Source: Geminicoccaceae bacterium
Lineage (GTDB): Bacteria > Pseudomonadota > Alphaproteobacteria > Geminicoccales > Geminicoccaceae
Direction: 5' to 3'
NCBI GenBank assembly: GCA_025999455.1
Contig: AP024683.1
Span: 1,371,501-1,435,500, forward strand
DNA length: 64,000 bases
Shown: one piece after another, positions 10,141-19,157 of the stretch
Layout of the letters: the number at the start of each line of letters is the position of its first letter
How positions within the stretch are numbered: position 1 is the stretch's first letter
Position numbers and translations under genes: made by a program
Notes under the pieces: generated by a model
Databases searched by the model: none
Told to the model about the DNA's origin: nothing
What the model saw: the letters and a program-made list of their open reading frames with translations, nothing else

Positions 10141-11451
10141 ATGGTGACCGAGCGTTCGACCCTCGATCCCGGCTTTTCGGGCTCGCTCTGGGCGCGGACC
10201 GCGGCCCCGGGCCCCGAGCTCCCGGTTCTCGCCGAGCCGGTCGAGGCCGAGGTCGCGATCGTGGGTGCCGGCTTCACGGGCCTTTCGACCGCGCTCCACC
10301 TCGCCGAGGCCGAACCCGGCCTCTCGATCGTGCTGCTCGAGGCCGAGGAGCCCGGCTTCGGCGCCTCCGGCCGGAACAACGGCCAGGTCATCCCGACCCT
10401 CACGCGCCCGGACCCCGACGATCTCGTCGCCCGCCTCGGCCCCGAGCGCGGCGAGCGCTTCGTGGCCCTCGTGCGCGACTCGGCGGCCTTCACCTTCGCG
10501 CTGATCCGGCGCCTCGGGATCGCCTGCGACGCGGTCCAGGCCGGCTGGATCCAGCCCGCCCATTCCCCCGAGCGGTTCGAGCGGGTGAGCCGCCGGCGGT
10601 TCGAGCAATGGGCGCGGCGCGGTGCCGAGGTCGAGCTCCTGGAACCGCGCCGGCTCGCCGAGCGGCTCGGCAGCGAGGCCTGGTTCGGCGGTTGGGCGGC
10701 GCGCACCGGCGGCCATCTCAATCCGCTCGCCTTCGTCCGCGGCCTCGCCCGAGCGGTCCTGGCGCGCGGCGTGCGCCTCTTCGCGCGCTCCCGCCTCGTC
10801 GCGCTGGAGCGCCGCGGCGCGCGTTGGCGGCTGCGCACGCCCTCGGGCCGTGTGGAGGCGCGGCGCGTGCTCCTGGCCACCGCCGCCTATTCCGGCCCGG
10901 CGACCGGCGCGCTCGCGCGGAGCTTCGTCCCGTTCCGGCCCTGGATGCTCGCGAGCGAGCCCTTGGGCGAGAACGTCCGCCGCTCGGTCGTGCCCGGCGG
11001 CGAGGCGGTCTCCGACACCCGCGCCGACCTCCGCTTCCTGCGCTGGACGGCCGATGGCCGGCTCGTCTCGGGCGGTGCGCTGGCCCTGCCGCTCGGCGAG
11101 CGGGCGAGGCTCGAGCGGCGGGTGGCCCGCTTCCTCGCCGAGGCCTTTCCGGCGCTCGCGGGGCTGCGCTTCGACTTCGCCTGGACGGGGACCATCGCCC
11201 TCACCGCCGACCGCTACCCGCATCTCTTGGCCCTCGGGCCGGATCTCTGGGCCTGGATCGGCTGCAACGGCCGCGGCGTGGCGCTCGCGACCGCCCTCGG
11301 TCCGCATCTCGCCGCCCTGCTCGCGGGTGAGGACGAGCGCGCTGCACCCCTGCCGCTCGAACGACCCGCGCCGATCCCGCTCGCCGGGCTCGCGGGGGCC
11401 TTCGGGCGGCTGACGCTTCCCTACTATCGCTGGCTCGACTCGCGCCCCTGA
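10141..11451 (+). CDS. FAD-dependent amine/amino-acid oxidoreductase (DadA/PuuB type)
   Basis: This is a 436-residue flavoprotein of the DAO family. The dinucleotide-binding motif VAIVGAGFTGLSTALHLAE (about residues 38-56) is followed by ASGRNNGQVIP, the FAD-linked segment typical of gamma-glutamylputrescine oxidase-like enzymes. WIGCNGRGVALATALG near the C-terminus is the second FAD contact. The likely reaction is oxidative deamination of a primary or secondary amine with release of H2O2 or transfer to quinone. Substrate cannot be read from sequence. Its 3' end overlaps the convergent SDR gene by 28 bp, leaving no room for a terminator between them. Confidence 0.82.
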   Translation: MVTERSTLDPGFSGSLWARTAAPGPELPVLAEPVEAEVAIVGAGFTGLSTALHLAEAEPGLSIVLLEAEEPGFGASGRNNGQVIPTLTRPDPDDLVARLGPERGERFVALVRDSAAFTFALIRRLGIACDAVQAGWIQPAHSPERFERVSRRRFEQWARRGAEVELLEPRRLAERLGSEAWFGGWAARTGGHLNPLAFVRGLARAVLARGVRLFARSRLVALERRGARWRLRTPSGRVEARRVLLATAAYSGPATGALARSFVPFRPWMLASEPLGENVRRSVVPGGEAVSDTRADLRFLRWTADGRLVSGGALALPLGERARLERRVARFLAEAFPALAGLRFDFAWTGTIALTADRYPHLLALGPDLWAWIGCNGRGVALATALGPHLAALLAGEDERAAPLPLERPAPIPLAGLAGAFGRLTLPYYRWLDSRP

Positions 11452-12209
11452 GCCTCGGCGCCGGCGAGGTGCGCCAGAACGACGCCGCCGAAGGCCTGGT
11501 CGGTCGGGACGATGTCGATGCGGGAAAGATCGACGTGGGGCGGGAGCCTCAGGGCCTCGACGAGCACCCGCGCGACCTCCTCGGGCCGGAGCGAGCGGAA
11601 GCCCTCGTAGAGCCGCGCCCGCACCGCCGCCCGGTCGCCGCCCATGGCGTCGAGGTAGATGTCGGTTTCGACGCGGCCCGGGGCGAGCTCGGTCACCCGG
11701 ATCCCGGTGCCCACGAGGTCGAGGCGCAAATTCTGCGCGAGCATGGAGACCGCGGCCTTGGACGCGGTGTAGACGGCCATCGCCGGATAGGCGTGGTGCG
11801 CCGAGATCGAGCTCACGAGGAAGAGGTGGCCGGAGCGCCGCGCCACCATGCCCGGCAGCACCACGCGGACGGTGTGGAAGGCCGCCTTGACGTTGAGGTC
11901 GAGCATCGCGTCGAGCTCGTGCCGGCCCATTTCGTGCAGCGGGGCCACGGCACTCACGGCACCCGCGTTGACGACCAGGACGTCGACGGCGAGCGGGCCG
12001 ATCGCCGCTTCGAGCGCCGCCGTGTCGGTCACGTCGAGCGGCAGCGCCCAGCAGCCCGTCTCGGCGGCGAGCGCTTCGAGGCGCTGGGCCGAGCGGGCGA
12101 CCGCCCAGACCTCGAGCCCTTCGGCGCGCAGGGCTCGGACGATCGCCGCCCCGATCCCCCGCGAGGCGCCGGTCACGAGGGCGGTGCGGTAAGGCGGGGT
12201 GGCGGTCAC
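11424..12209 (-). CDS. Short-chain dehydrogenase/reductase
   Basis: This is a classical SDR of about 261 residues using NAD(P)H. Counted from the ATG at 12213-12215, the glycine motif TGASRGIG is at residues 15-22, NAG at 83-85, catalytic Ser136, Tyr149 and Lys153 (YTASK). AGGAGG lies only 1 base before that ATG but 7 bases before the in-frame GTG at 12207-12209, so the GTG is preferred here. Substrate is unknown. The 3' end overlaps the opposing FAD oxidase gene by 28 bp. Confidence 0.87.
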   Translation of the reverse strand: MTATPPYRTALVTGASRGIGAAIVRALRAEGLEVWAVARSAQRLEALAAETGCWALPLDVTDTAALEAAIGPLAVDVLVVNAGAVSAVAPLHEMGRHELDAMLDLNVKAAFHTVRVVLPGMVARRSGHLFLVSSISAHHAYPAMAVYTASKAAVSMLAQNLRLDLVGTGIRVTELAPGRVETDIYLDAMGGDRAAVRARLYEGFRSLRPEEVARVLVEALRLPPHVDLSRIDIVPTDQAFGGVVLAHLAGAEAQGRESSQR

Positions 12210-12215
12210 GTGCAT

Positions 12216-12878
12216 TCCTCCTCGAAGACGAGCTCTTCCGATTGGCCGACCTCCCCGGCGAAGGCGCGGCCACGGGACGGGCTCGACCGGCAGCCTGCCC
12301 GGTGCGCGACCCGAAGAGAAGGCCCGTCCGCGCTCGACCCGTTCCACGGGGCCGGCAACCGCGGCTCGTGGGAGGTTGCGCGACGGTGCCGCGACGGGAT
12401 CGGAGCCTCCGGGCGTTCGACCGCGATCCGCGTCGTTCGCGACGTTCCCGGTGGCGCCCCACGCGAGAGCCCCGCGCTCCGGAACGGGTCGGTCGAGATC
12501 GACCGTCGCGAGGCCGTCTCCTCTTCGGCGCCGCGGATCCGCTCGGCCGATCCGTGGCCGGGGCGACGCCGCGCGAACGGCGGGCCGGTTTCCGTTCGCG
12601 ACGGGACGACCGCGGCGAGCCCGGAGCGCACATCGGGCGCGAGCGGGTGAGGGCCGTGGCCGGCGAGGCGGCGCGCACCGACCCGGGAGACCGACACGCC
12701 CCACCACCCGAGGGCGACCCGACCCCGGCGATCCCTCACCCCGCCGCGCCCGACGACACACTCTTCGCGAGCCTTCGCGGCGCTCGGATGCCCCCGTCCA
12801 GGCGCCCTGGCGCGGGTGCCAGTGAGTGGAGCCGAGCGGGCGAAACCGGGGCGGGCGGCTGGCCGCGCGGGGCTCGCC
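12216..12878. other. 663-bp gene-free spacer
   Basis: This lies between the 5' end of the SDR gene and the 3' end of the Wzz/BY-kinase gene. Both strands contain long open frames, as expected at this GC content, but the translations are Arg/Pro/Gly-rich, match nothing recognisable and have no convincing start. No clear hairpin terminator with a T-tract, tRNA or repeat was seen. Confidence 0.5.
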
Positions 12879-15056
12879 TCAATCGCGGTAGTAGCCGGCG
12901 AGGGCGAGGCGGGCGGCGCGGCTGCCGGGCCGTTCCCAAAGCGCCGCCTTGCGCAGATCGACGCGATTGAGGACCGCACCGGCGAGCTTGCCGGCGAGCT
13001 CCGGGGCGTCGGCCAAGGCCTGGGCGGCGAGCTCGCGGGCCGTCGTCCCCCAGCGCAGGACGAGGACCGCCCGATCGACGAGCGGCGCGATCAGCCGGGC
13101 ATCGGCCACGGCGCGCAAGGGGGCCGTGTCGACCAACACGAGATCGAAGCGCGTCCGGCAGGCGGCGAGCAGCCGGCCGAGCCCCTCGGGACCCAAGAGC
13201 CGGGTCGGCTGGGCGAGCCGCTGGCTGCCGGGCAGGACGACGAGGCCGGTCGCCGGGTCGAGCTGGAGCACCTTCTCGAGTGTGCACTCGCCACGCAGCA
13301 CTTCGACCAGGCCGGGCCGCGGCTCGGGGCCGAGCAGCTCGCGCACCCGGGGCCGGCGGAGGTCGGCGTCGATCAGGAGCGTGCGCAGCCCTTCCGCGGC
13401 GGCGAGCCGGCCGAGGCACATGGCGAGCGTGGTCTTGCCCTCGCCCGGCAGCGCGGACGTCACGAGCACGATCCGTCCCGTGCCGTCGGTCGAAGGGCTC
13501 TGCAGGCTCGCGAGGATGCCGCGGACCGCTTCGGCGAAACGCCCGTCCGGCCGCTCGACGACCCAGGCTTCGGGAGCCGGCTTGCCGCGCCGCGGCAAGT
13601 GCGGCAGGACCGCGAGCGGGGCGAGCCCCAGAGCCTCGCGAACGTCCTCGGCCGTCCGGAATCCCTTCTCGGCGAGTTCGGCCAAGTAGACCGCGACGAG
13701 GGCCACGATCAGCGAGACGGTGAGGGCCACCGAAAGGACGAGGCGGGGCCGCGGGAAGGCCGGCGCGCTCGGCGGCACGGCCTCCGAGATGATCCGCGCG
13801 TCCGGTCGCTGCACGACCTCGCCCTGAGCGGTGCGCTCGACCTGGCCGAGATAGGATTCGTAGAGCCGCCGGCTGATCTCGGCTCGCTGCTCGAGCGCAC
13901 GGAGCTCCTGCTCGGTCCGCTCCTGCTCGGCGGCGCGCGCCGCGACCCGCTCGAGCTCGCGGCGCAAGGCCTGTTCCTTGGCCCGCGCCACCTGGAGGAG
14001 CCCCTCCTGCTCGCGCAGGAGGGCCGTCTGCTCGGCTTCGATCCGCGCCTGGAGCTCGGCGAGCTCGCGCCGGACGTCGACGATCCGTGGATGGCGATCG
14101 CCGTATTCCGCCTTGAGCTCGGCTTCGCGCCGGAGGCTCTGGGCCTTGAGCGCGGCGAGGTGCTGCAGGAGCGTCGAAGCGCCGAGATCTTCCGCGGGGG
14201 CGACGGCCTCGCCGCGGCGGATCTGTTCCTTGAGCCGGGCGATGCGCGCCTCCTTGGCCTCCCGTTCGAGGCCGGCCGCGACCAGTTCGCGCTCGAGTTG
14301 GGCGAGCCGCTCGCCGTCCCTGCCGCCACGCTCCGCCCCCGCCGCCGAGCGGCGCTCGCGGAACTCGGCGAGTGCGGCGAGATCGGCCTCGTGGCGGGCC
14401 TTCGCGGCGGCGAGCCGCTCCGCGAGCCAGGCCGCGCTCTGCTGAGCGCCGTCGATCTTCGTCGCGAGCTGCGCCAAGAGGTAATGTTCCGCGACGGCGT
14501 TGGCGATCCGCGCCGCCTTGTCGGGGTCGCTCGCCCGGAAGCTCACCGCGATGGCATGGGTGCGGCCCTGGCGGGCGACCTCGAGGCGCTCGAGGAACCG
14601 GTCGACGAGCCCGGCGACCGGATCGTCCACCGACTCCTCGGCCGCTTCCGGTCGGGCGCCCGCTTCGGGTGCCCCCGCGATCCGCTCCCAGAGCGAGGTC
14701 AGGAGGCGAGCGGGCGCGGGCGGCGGACCCCGGAGCTCCGGGTCCTCCATCAATCGCAAGTTGAGAACGATGTCACGTGCCAGGGAGCGCGAGGTCAGGA
14801 TCTGCACCTGGCTGTCGACGAAGGCGCCGTCGACCAGAGCCTGTCCGAGCCCGGAGGTCTCACCCGGCCGGCCACGGTCGGGCTCGATCAAGAGGAGTGC
14901 CCGGGCCACGTAGATCGGCGGCACGAGGCTCGTCGCGGCGAGGCTCGCGCCGCAGCCGATCGCGAGGATCGCCGCGATCAGCCCGGCGCGCCGCCGGAGC
15001 ACGAAGAAGAGCTCCAGGAGCGACAGGTCGCGGCGTGGGGACGGGGGCGCGGTCAC
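12879..15056 (-). CDS. Polysaccharide co-polymerase fused to BY-kinase (Wzz/Wzc type)
   Basis: This 725-residue inner-membrane protein controls chain length and export of exopolysaccharide. A first membrane segment is near residues 18-40, followed by a Wzz domain with a long coiled-coil region (about 200-400) and a second membrane segment before the cytoplasmic kinase. The kinase has Walker A SALPGEGKTT (534-543), Walker A' LLIDADLRRP and Walker B LVLVDTAP. The C-terminus ends GYYRD with only two tyrosines, a much reduced tyrosine cluster. The GTG at 15054-15056 overlaps the stop of the small upstream exported protein (GTGA). No glycosyltransferase, Wza or Wzx/Wzy gene is adjacent. Confidence 0.88.
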   Translation of the reverse strand: MTAPPSPRRDLSLLELFFVLRRRAGLIAAILAIGCGASLAATSLVPPIYVARALLLIEPDRGRPGETSGLGQALVDGAFVDSQVQILTSRSLARDIVLNLRLMEDPELRGPPPAPARLLTSLWERIAGAPEAGARPEAAEESVDDPVAGLVDRFLERLEVARQGRTHAIAVSFRASDPDKAARIANAVAEHYLLAQLATKIDGAQQSAAWLAERLAAAKARHEADLAALAEFRERRSAAGAERGGRDGERLAQLERELVAAGLEREAKEARIARLKEQIRRGEAVAPAEDLGASTLLQHLAALKAQSLRREAELKAEYGDRHPRIVDVRRELAELQARIEAEQTALLREQEGLLQVARAKEQALRRELERVAARAAEQERTEQELRALEQRAEISRRLYESYLGQVERTAQGEVVQRPDARIISEAVPPSAPAFPRPRLVLSVALTVSLIVALVAVYLAELAEKGFRTAEDVREALGLAPLAVLPHLPRRGKPAPEAWVVERPDGRFAEAVRGILASLQSPSTDGTGRIVLVTSALPGEGKTTLAMCLGRLAAAEGLRTLLIDADLRRPRVRELLGPEPRPGLVEVLRGECTLEKVLQLDPATGLVVLPGSQRLAQPTRLLGPEGLGRLLAACRTRFDLVLVDTAPLRAVADARLIAPLVDRAVLVLRWGTTARELAAQALADAPELAGKLAGAVLNRVDLRKAALWERPGSRAARLALAGYYRD

Positions 15057-15385
15057 GGCAGTGGGAGCGTGAGCGGAAGTCGGTCGGGCTCGGGCTCGCC
15101 GCCGCGCGCGAGCCAATCGAGGGCGAAGATCGGGTTGCCGCCCGAAAGGCGCAGCCACAGCCGCTCGACCCGTCCGAGCGGCCGGACCTCCGCCGGCGCG
15201 AGGTCGGCGAGGGCCGCTTCGGCCGTGCGGCGCTCGTCCGCCGGCGCCTCGGTGACCGGCGCCGGAGGCGGCGCGTCGACTCCGGGCCCGCGCGCCGCGG
15301 CCTCTGCGGGAAGCGCCGCGAGAAGGCCCACGAGCAGAATGAGGGCGGTGAAGATTCGGCGGAACGGGGCGGTCGCGAGCGGCAC
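15053..15385 (-). CDS. Small exported protein upstream of the BY-kinase
   Basis: A 110-residue product not recognised as a known family. The first about 30 residues form a signal peptide: a basic n-region, the core FTALILLVGLLAALP and an AEA-type cleavage site. The mature part is rich in Ala, Pro and Glu. It begins with a GTG at 15383-15385 just downstream of a good promoter and is joined to the Wzz/BY-kinase gene by a GTGA overlap, which supports it as a real gene. A periplasmic accessory role in polysaccharide export is inference from context only. Confidence 0.6.
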   Translation of the reverse strand: MPLATAPFRRIFTALILLVGLLAALPAEAAARGPGVDAPPPAPVTEAPADERRTAEAALADLAPAEVRPLGRVERLWLRLSGGNPIFALDWLARGGEPEPDRLPLTLPLP

Positions 15386-15397
15386 GGTATGCCATCC

Positions 15398-15447
15398 TCG
15401 GTTGAACCGACCCCACCTTATACCCGAAAAGTTGAGAAATCCTCAAC
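15398..15447 (-). promoter_or_regulatory. Promoter with two palindromic operators ahead of the Wzz/BY-kinase operon
   Basis: Read on the minus strand, TTGAGG (15441-15446) and TATAAG (15417-15422) are separated by 18 bp and form a plausible sigma70-type promoter. A perfect inverted repeat, GTTGAG and CTCAAC (15431-15436 and 15442-15447, 5-bp spacer), covers the -35. A second perfect palindrome, TCGGTTGAACCGA (15398-15410), lies at the expected transcription start. The promoter overlaps the last codons of comEC. The two sites look like repressor or activator binding sites; no regulator gene is adjacent. Confidence 0.55.
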
Positions 15448-17578
15448 GGCCATCGCCGTTGCGAGCGGAGTCGCGCCGCGCCCAGGGCCACGCGCCGCGC
15501 GTCTCGGCCACGCTCCAGCGACGGATCGTCCCGTCCGGCTCGAAGCGGAGCGCGAGCCCGCCGCTTTCGAGGAGCGCGCGCGGCCCCACGAGCTCGCCCG
15601 GGCCCTGCGGGCAGCGTTCGGGCCCGAGCCGGGCGATCACGAGGCCGGGCGCACGGCAGGCCTCGAGGAGGGCGTCGAGCCGGCGGGCGAGCGTCACGCG
15701 CGTTCCGGCCTTTTCGAGGACGCAGCCCGACGGATCGCAGCGCAGCGCCGTCCGCACCTCCTCCGGCGCGGCTCCGCCCAACGCCCGGGCGAGCGCCTCC
15801 TCGACGAGCTCGTCGCGCTCGAAGGCGAGCAACTGCGCCCCGGCCGGCGTCGTGGCGGCGAGTTGGGCGAGCCAGGGGGTCACGACGAGGTCGGGCGGCC
15901 GCGCCCGTGCGACGAGCCACGCCGCCGGCAGGAGCGCGAGCAGGCCCAGCCAGCGCCAGCGGCGCTGCCAGAGCGCGAGCCAGAGCCCGCCCGCCCAGAG
16001 CCAGGCCAGGGCGGTGCCGGGCCAGAGCGGCACGTCGATCGCCGCCCCGGGCAGACGGGCGGCCCCGTGCGCGATCGCGAGGAGGAGCTCGATCCCCGCC
16101 CCCATCGCCCGCACGGCCGGCTCCTCGAGACCGAACGGCACGAGGAGCAGGGCCCCGAGGCCCGCGGGCATGATCCAAAAGCTCGTGAGCGGCACGGCGA
16201 GGAGGTTCGAGACCACCCCCCAGCCGGCCACCGTCTGGAAATGGAAGGCCGTGAGGGGGGTCGTGGCGAGGCTCGCCACGAGGGTCGTCGCGGCCACGGC
16301 CAGGGGGTAGCGGGCGAGCCGGGCGAGAACGCTCGGGGCCGGTTCGCCGAGCCGCCGGCCGAGCCGCTCCCAGACCGCGATCAGCGCCAGGACGGCGGCG
16401 AAGGAGAGCTGGAAGGACGGCCCCGCGACCGCCTCGGGACGCAGCGCGAGCACGACGAGCGCGGCCCAGGCGAGGAGCCGCATCGAGAAGGGGTCGCGGT
16501 CGACCAGGATCGCGAGGAGGGCCACGGCGACCATGGCGAAGGCGCGCTGGGTCGGCACCGTCGCACCCGAGATCGCGAGGTAGAAGGCGGCGGCGAGGAG
16601 CGCGAGCAGGGCCGCCGGCTTGCGCGCCGGGACCCGCTCGGCGATCGCCGGGACGAGGGCGAGGAGCCAGCGTGCGACGACGAGCACGGTGCCCGCCACG
16701 AGCGACATGTGGAGCCCCGAGATCGAAAGCAGGTGGGCGAGCCCGGAGGCCTGGAAATCGCGCCAGATCTCGGCGTCGAGCCCGGCCCGCACACCGGTCA
16801 CGAGGGCCGCTGCCACCGCGCCCGTGGCCCCCGGCAGAGGCTCGGTGAAGCGTTCGGCGAGCCGGGCGCGCAGCCGCGCGAGGGCGAGCTCGAACCCGCC
16901 CGTGGGGGGCTCGAGGCGCTCGGGTCGACCGAGTGCCCAGCCGACCCCGCCCACGCCTTCGAACCAAGCGTGTCGCGCGTGATCGAAGCCGCCCGGGACG
17001 ACCGGGCCGCGCGGCGGCTGCAGGAAGGCGCGCAGTCGGATGCGGGCGCCGACCTCGAGCGGCTCGGCCCCGTGCCGCACCGTGAGCCGCACCCGGGCGG
17101 GTGTGGCCTCGGGTGCGAGCCGTTCGATCGCGAGCCGGTCGAGGACCAGCCGAACGCCCGGGTCACGCGGCTCGAGCTCGGCGATCCGCCCCTCGAGCGT
17201 CCAAGCCCCGGCGCGTGGGAGGAGCGGAGCCTCGACGAGTGCGAGGCGCAGGGCGAGCGCGAGGACGCCCGCCGCCACGGCCGCGAGCCCGGCGAGCGGG
17301 AGGGCGGCGAGCGGCCGGCTGTGCCACGAGGCCGCAGCGGCCGCGCCGGCGGCGATTCCCAGGACCGTCACGAAAGCGAGCGCCGGGGCGGAGAGGGGGG
17401 CCGGGGCGGCGAGGTGGAGGAGGATCCCGGCGGCGACCGCGACCGGGAGCCAGAGGAACCACCGGTCGGATTCGGCCGCGACCGCCCGCCCGAACGCCGG
17501 CGCGAGGGCGAGCACCCGACGCCCGAAGGCGCTCGCGGCGCCGGGGCGGGCGAAGAGCGGGTTCGCCGCGGCGTGCAT
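15443..17578 (-). CDS. comEC: ComEC/Rec2 family DNA-uptake channel
   Basis: This polytopic inner-membrane protein of 711 residues transports single-stranded DNA into the cytoplasm during transformation. The N-terminal region has several membrane helices and an OB-like periplasmic domain (about 125-215). The competence domain is marked by LLSISGLHMSLVAG (about residue 285) and a dense set of helices to about 560. The C-terminal 150 residues lack the HxHxDH metallo-beta-lactamase signature found in Firmicutes ComEC, as is usual for alphaproteobacterial members. It is divergent from gltX, 66 bp apart. The start is the ATG at 17576-17578. Confidence 0.9.
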   Translation of the reverse strand: MHAAANPLFARPGAASAFGRRVLALAPAFGRAVAAESDRWFLWLPVAVAAGILLHLAAPAPLSAPALAFVTVLGIAAGAAAAASWHSRPLAALPLAGLAAVAAGVLALALRLALVEAPLLPRAGAWTLEGRIAELEPRDPGVRLVLDRLAIERLAPEATPARVRLTVRHGAEPLEVGARIRLRAFLQPPRGPVVPGGFDHARHAWFEGVGGVGWALGRPERLEPPTGGFELALARLRARLAERFTEPLPGATGAVAAALVTGVRAGLDAEIWRDFQASGLAHLLSISGLHMSLVAGTVLVVARWLLALVPAIAERVPARKPAALLALLAAAFYLAISGATVPTQRAFAMVAVALLAILVDRDPFSMRLLAWAALVVLALRPEAVAGPSFQLSFAAVLALIAVWERLGRRLGEPAPSVLARLARYPLAVAATTLVASLATTPLTAFHFQTVAGWGVVSNLLAVPLTSFWIMPAGLGALLLVPFGLEEPAVRAMGAGIELLLAIAHGAARLPGAAIDVPLWPGTALAWLWAGGLWLALWQRRWRWLGLLALLPAAWLVARARPPDLVVTPWLAQLAATTPAGAQLLAFERDELVEEALARALGGAAPEEVRTALRCDPSGCVLEKAGTRVTLARRLDALLEACRAPGLVIARLGPERCPQGPGELVGPRALLESGGLALRFEPDGTIRRWSVAETRGAWPWARRDSARNGDGR

Positions 17579-17644
17579 CCTTCTCCCGGGGCGTGCTAGA
17601 GCCTCGGCCGCGCACTCTCCCCCGAGCCGTCGGGAAATTCAACC

Positions 17645-19072
17645 ATGAGTGTAGTCGTCCGCTTCGCGCCCTCACCTACGGGCTATCTCCACATCGGCGG
17701 GGCGCGGACCGCGCTGTTCAATTGGCTGTTCGCCCGGCACCATGGCGGGCGCTACCTCCTGCGCATCGAGGACACCGACCGGGCCCGGTCGACCGAGGAG
17801 GCGATCCGGGCGATCCTCGACGGTCTGCACTGGCTCGGGCTCGATCCGGACGAGCCGCCCGTCTTCCAGTCGACCCGTTTCGACCGGCACCGCGAGGTGG
17901 CGCTCCGGCTCTTGGCCGAGGGCAAGGCCTATCGCTGTTGGGCGACGCCCGAGGAGCTCGAGGCGATGCGCGAGAAGGCGCGCGCCGAGGGCCGGCCGAT
18001 GCGCTACGACGGCCGCTGGCGGGACCGCGATCCGGCCGAAGCGCCGCCCGGGGTGCCGCCGGTCGTCCGCCTCAAGGCGCCGCAGGAGGGCGAGACGGTC
18101 ATCGAGGACCTCGTCCAGGGGACGATCCGGGTGGCCAACGAGCAGCTCGACGACATGGTCCTGCTGCGCTCCGACGGCACACCCACCTACATGCTCTCGG
18201 TCGTCGTGGACGACATCGACATGGGGATCACCCACGTCATCCGCGGCCACGACCATCTCACGAACACCTTCCGCCAGAAGCAGCTCTACGACGCGATCGG
18301 TGCTCCCTGCCCGGCCTTCGCCCACATCCCGCTGATCCACGGGCCGGACGGCGCCAAGCTGTCGAAGCGACACGGCGCGCTCTCGGTCACCGAATATCGC
18401 GAGATGGGCTTCTTGCCCGAGGCGATGCGCTGCTACCTGCTCCGGCTCGGCTGGGCGCACGGCGACAAGGAGCTGTTGACCGACGCCGAGGCGATCGCGC
18501 TCTTCGACCTTTCCGGCGTCGGCCGCTCGCCGGCCCGCTTCGACATGGCCAAGCTCTTGAACGTCAACGCTCATTTCCTCCGCCAGCGGAGCGATGCCGA
18601 GCTCGTCGAGCTTTTGCGGCCGTTCCTCGCGAAGGAGGGGCTCGTCGTCGAAGGCGAGGGGGCGCGGCGGCTCGCTGCCGGCATGGCCGGGCTCAAGGCG
18701 CGGGCCCGCACCCTCGTCGAGCTCGCCCGTGGTGCCGCCTTCTATCTCCGGCCACGGCCCCTGCCGATCGCGGCCGACGCCGCCGCCCGGCTCGACGAGG
18801 TCCATCGTGCCGCCCTGGCCGAGCTCGGGCCGAGGCTCGCCACCCAGGAGCCTTGGGAGGAAGCGGCGCTCGAGGCCACCTGTCGCGGCTTCGCGGAAGC
18901 CCGCGGGATGAAGTTCGCGGGCCTCGCCCAAGCACTCCGCGCGGCACTCACCGGCTCGACGGTCTCGCCCGGGCTCTTCGAGGTCATGGTCGTGCTCGGC
19001 CGCGAGGAGGTCGTGGGCCGGCTCGAGGATGCTGCCGCGGGTCGCAACCCGGTCCTGCCCGCCTCGAATTGA
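17645..19072 (+). CDS. gltX: Glutamate--tRNA ligase
   Basis: This class I aminoacyl-tRNA synthetase of 475 residues charges tRNA-Glu. The HIGH-type motif lies in [16 protein letters not shown] (residues 6-21) and the KMSKS-type motif in KLSKRHGA. The C-terminal helical anticodon-binding domain is complete, ending in RNPVLPASN. The ATG at 17645 begins directly at the conserved N-terminus. The citrate synthase gene follows 85 bp downstream on the same strand. Confidence 0.95.
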   Translation: MSVVVRFAPSPTGYLHIGGARTALFNWLFARHHGGRYLLRIEDTDRARSTEEAIRAILDGLHWLGLDPDEPPVFQSTRFDRHREVALRLLAEGKAYRCWATPEELEAMREKARAEGRPMRYDGRWRDRDPAEAPPGVPPVVRLKAPQEGETVIEDLVQGTIRVANEQLDDMVLLRSDGTPTYMLSVVVDDIDMGITHVIRGHDHLTNTFRQKQLYDAIGAPCPAFAHIPLIHGPDGAKLSKRHGALSVTEYREMGFLPEAMRCYLLRLGWAHGDKELLTDAEAIALFDLSGVGRSPARFDMAKLLNVNAHFLRQRSDAELVELLRPFLAKEGLVVEGEGARRLAAGMAGLKARARTLVELARGAAFYLRPRPLPIAADAAARLDEVHRAALAELGPRLATQEPWEEAALEATCRGFAEARGMKFAGLAQALRAALTGSTVSPGLFEVMVVLGREEVVGRLEDAAAGRNPVLPASN

Positions 19073-19157
19073 AGCGCTTCCGGGCGGCTGCTACGGTCCG
19101 CCCGGCGCCGCTCTTGCTGCAGTTGCGAACGGGCCGACCCTTCGAGGAGGACAGCCG

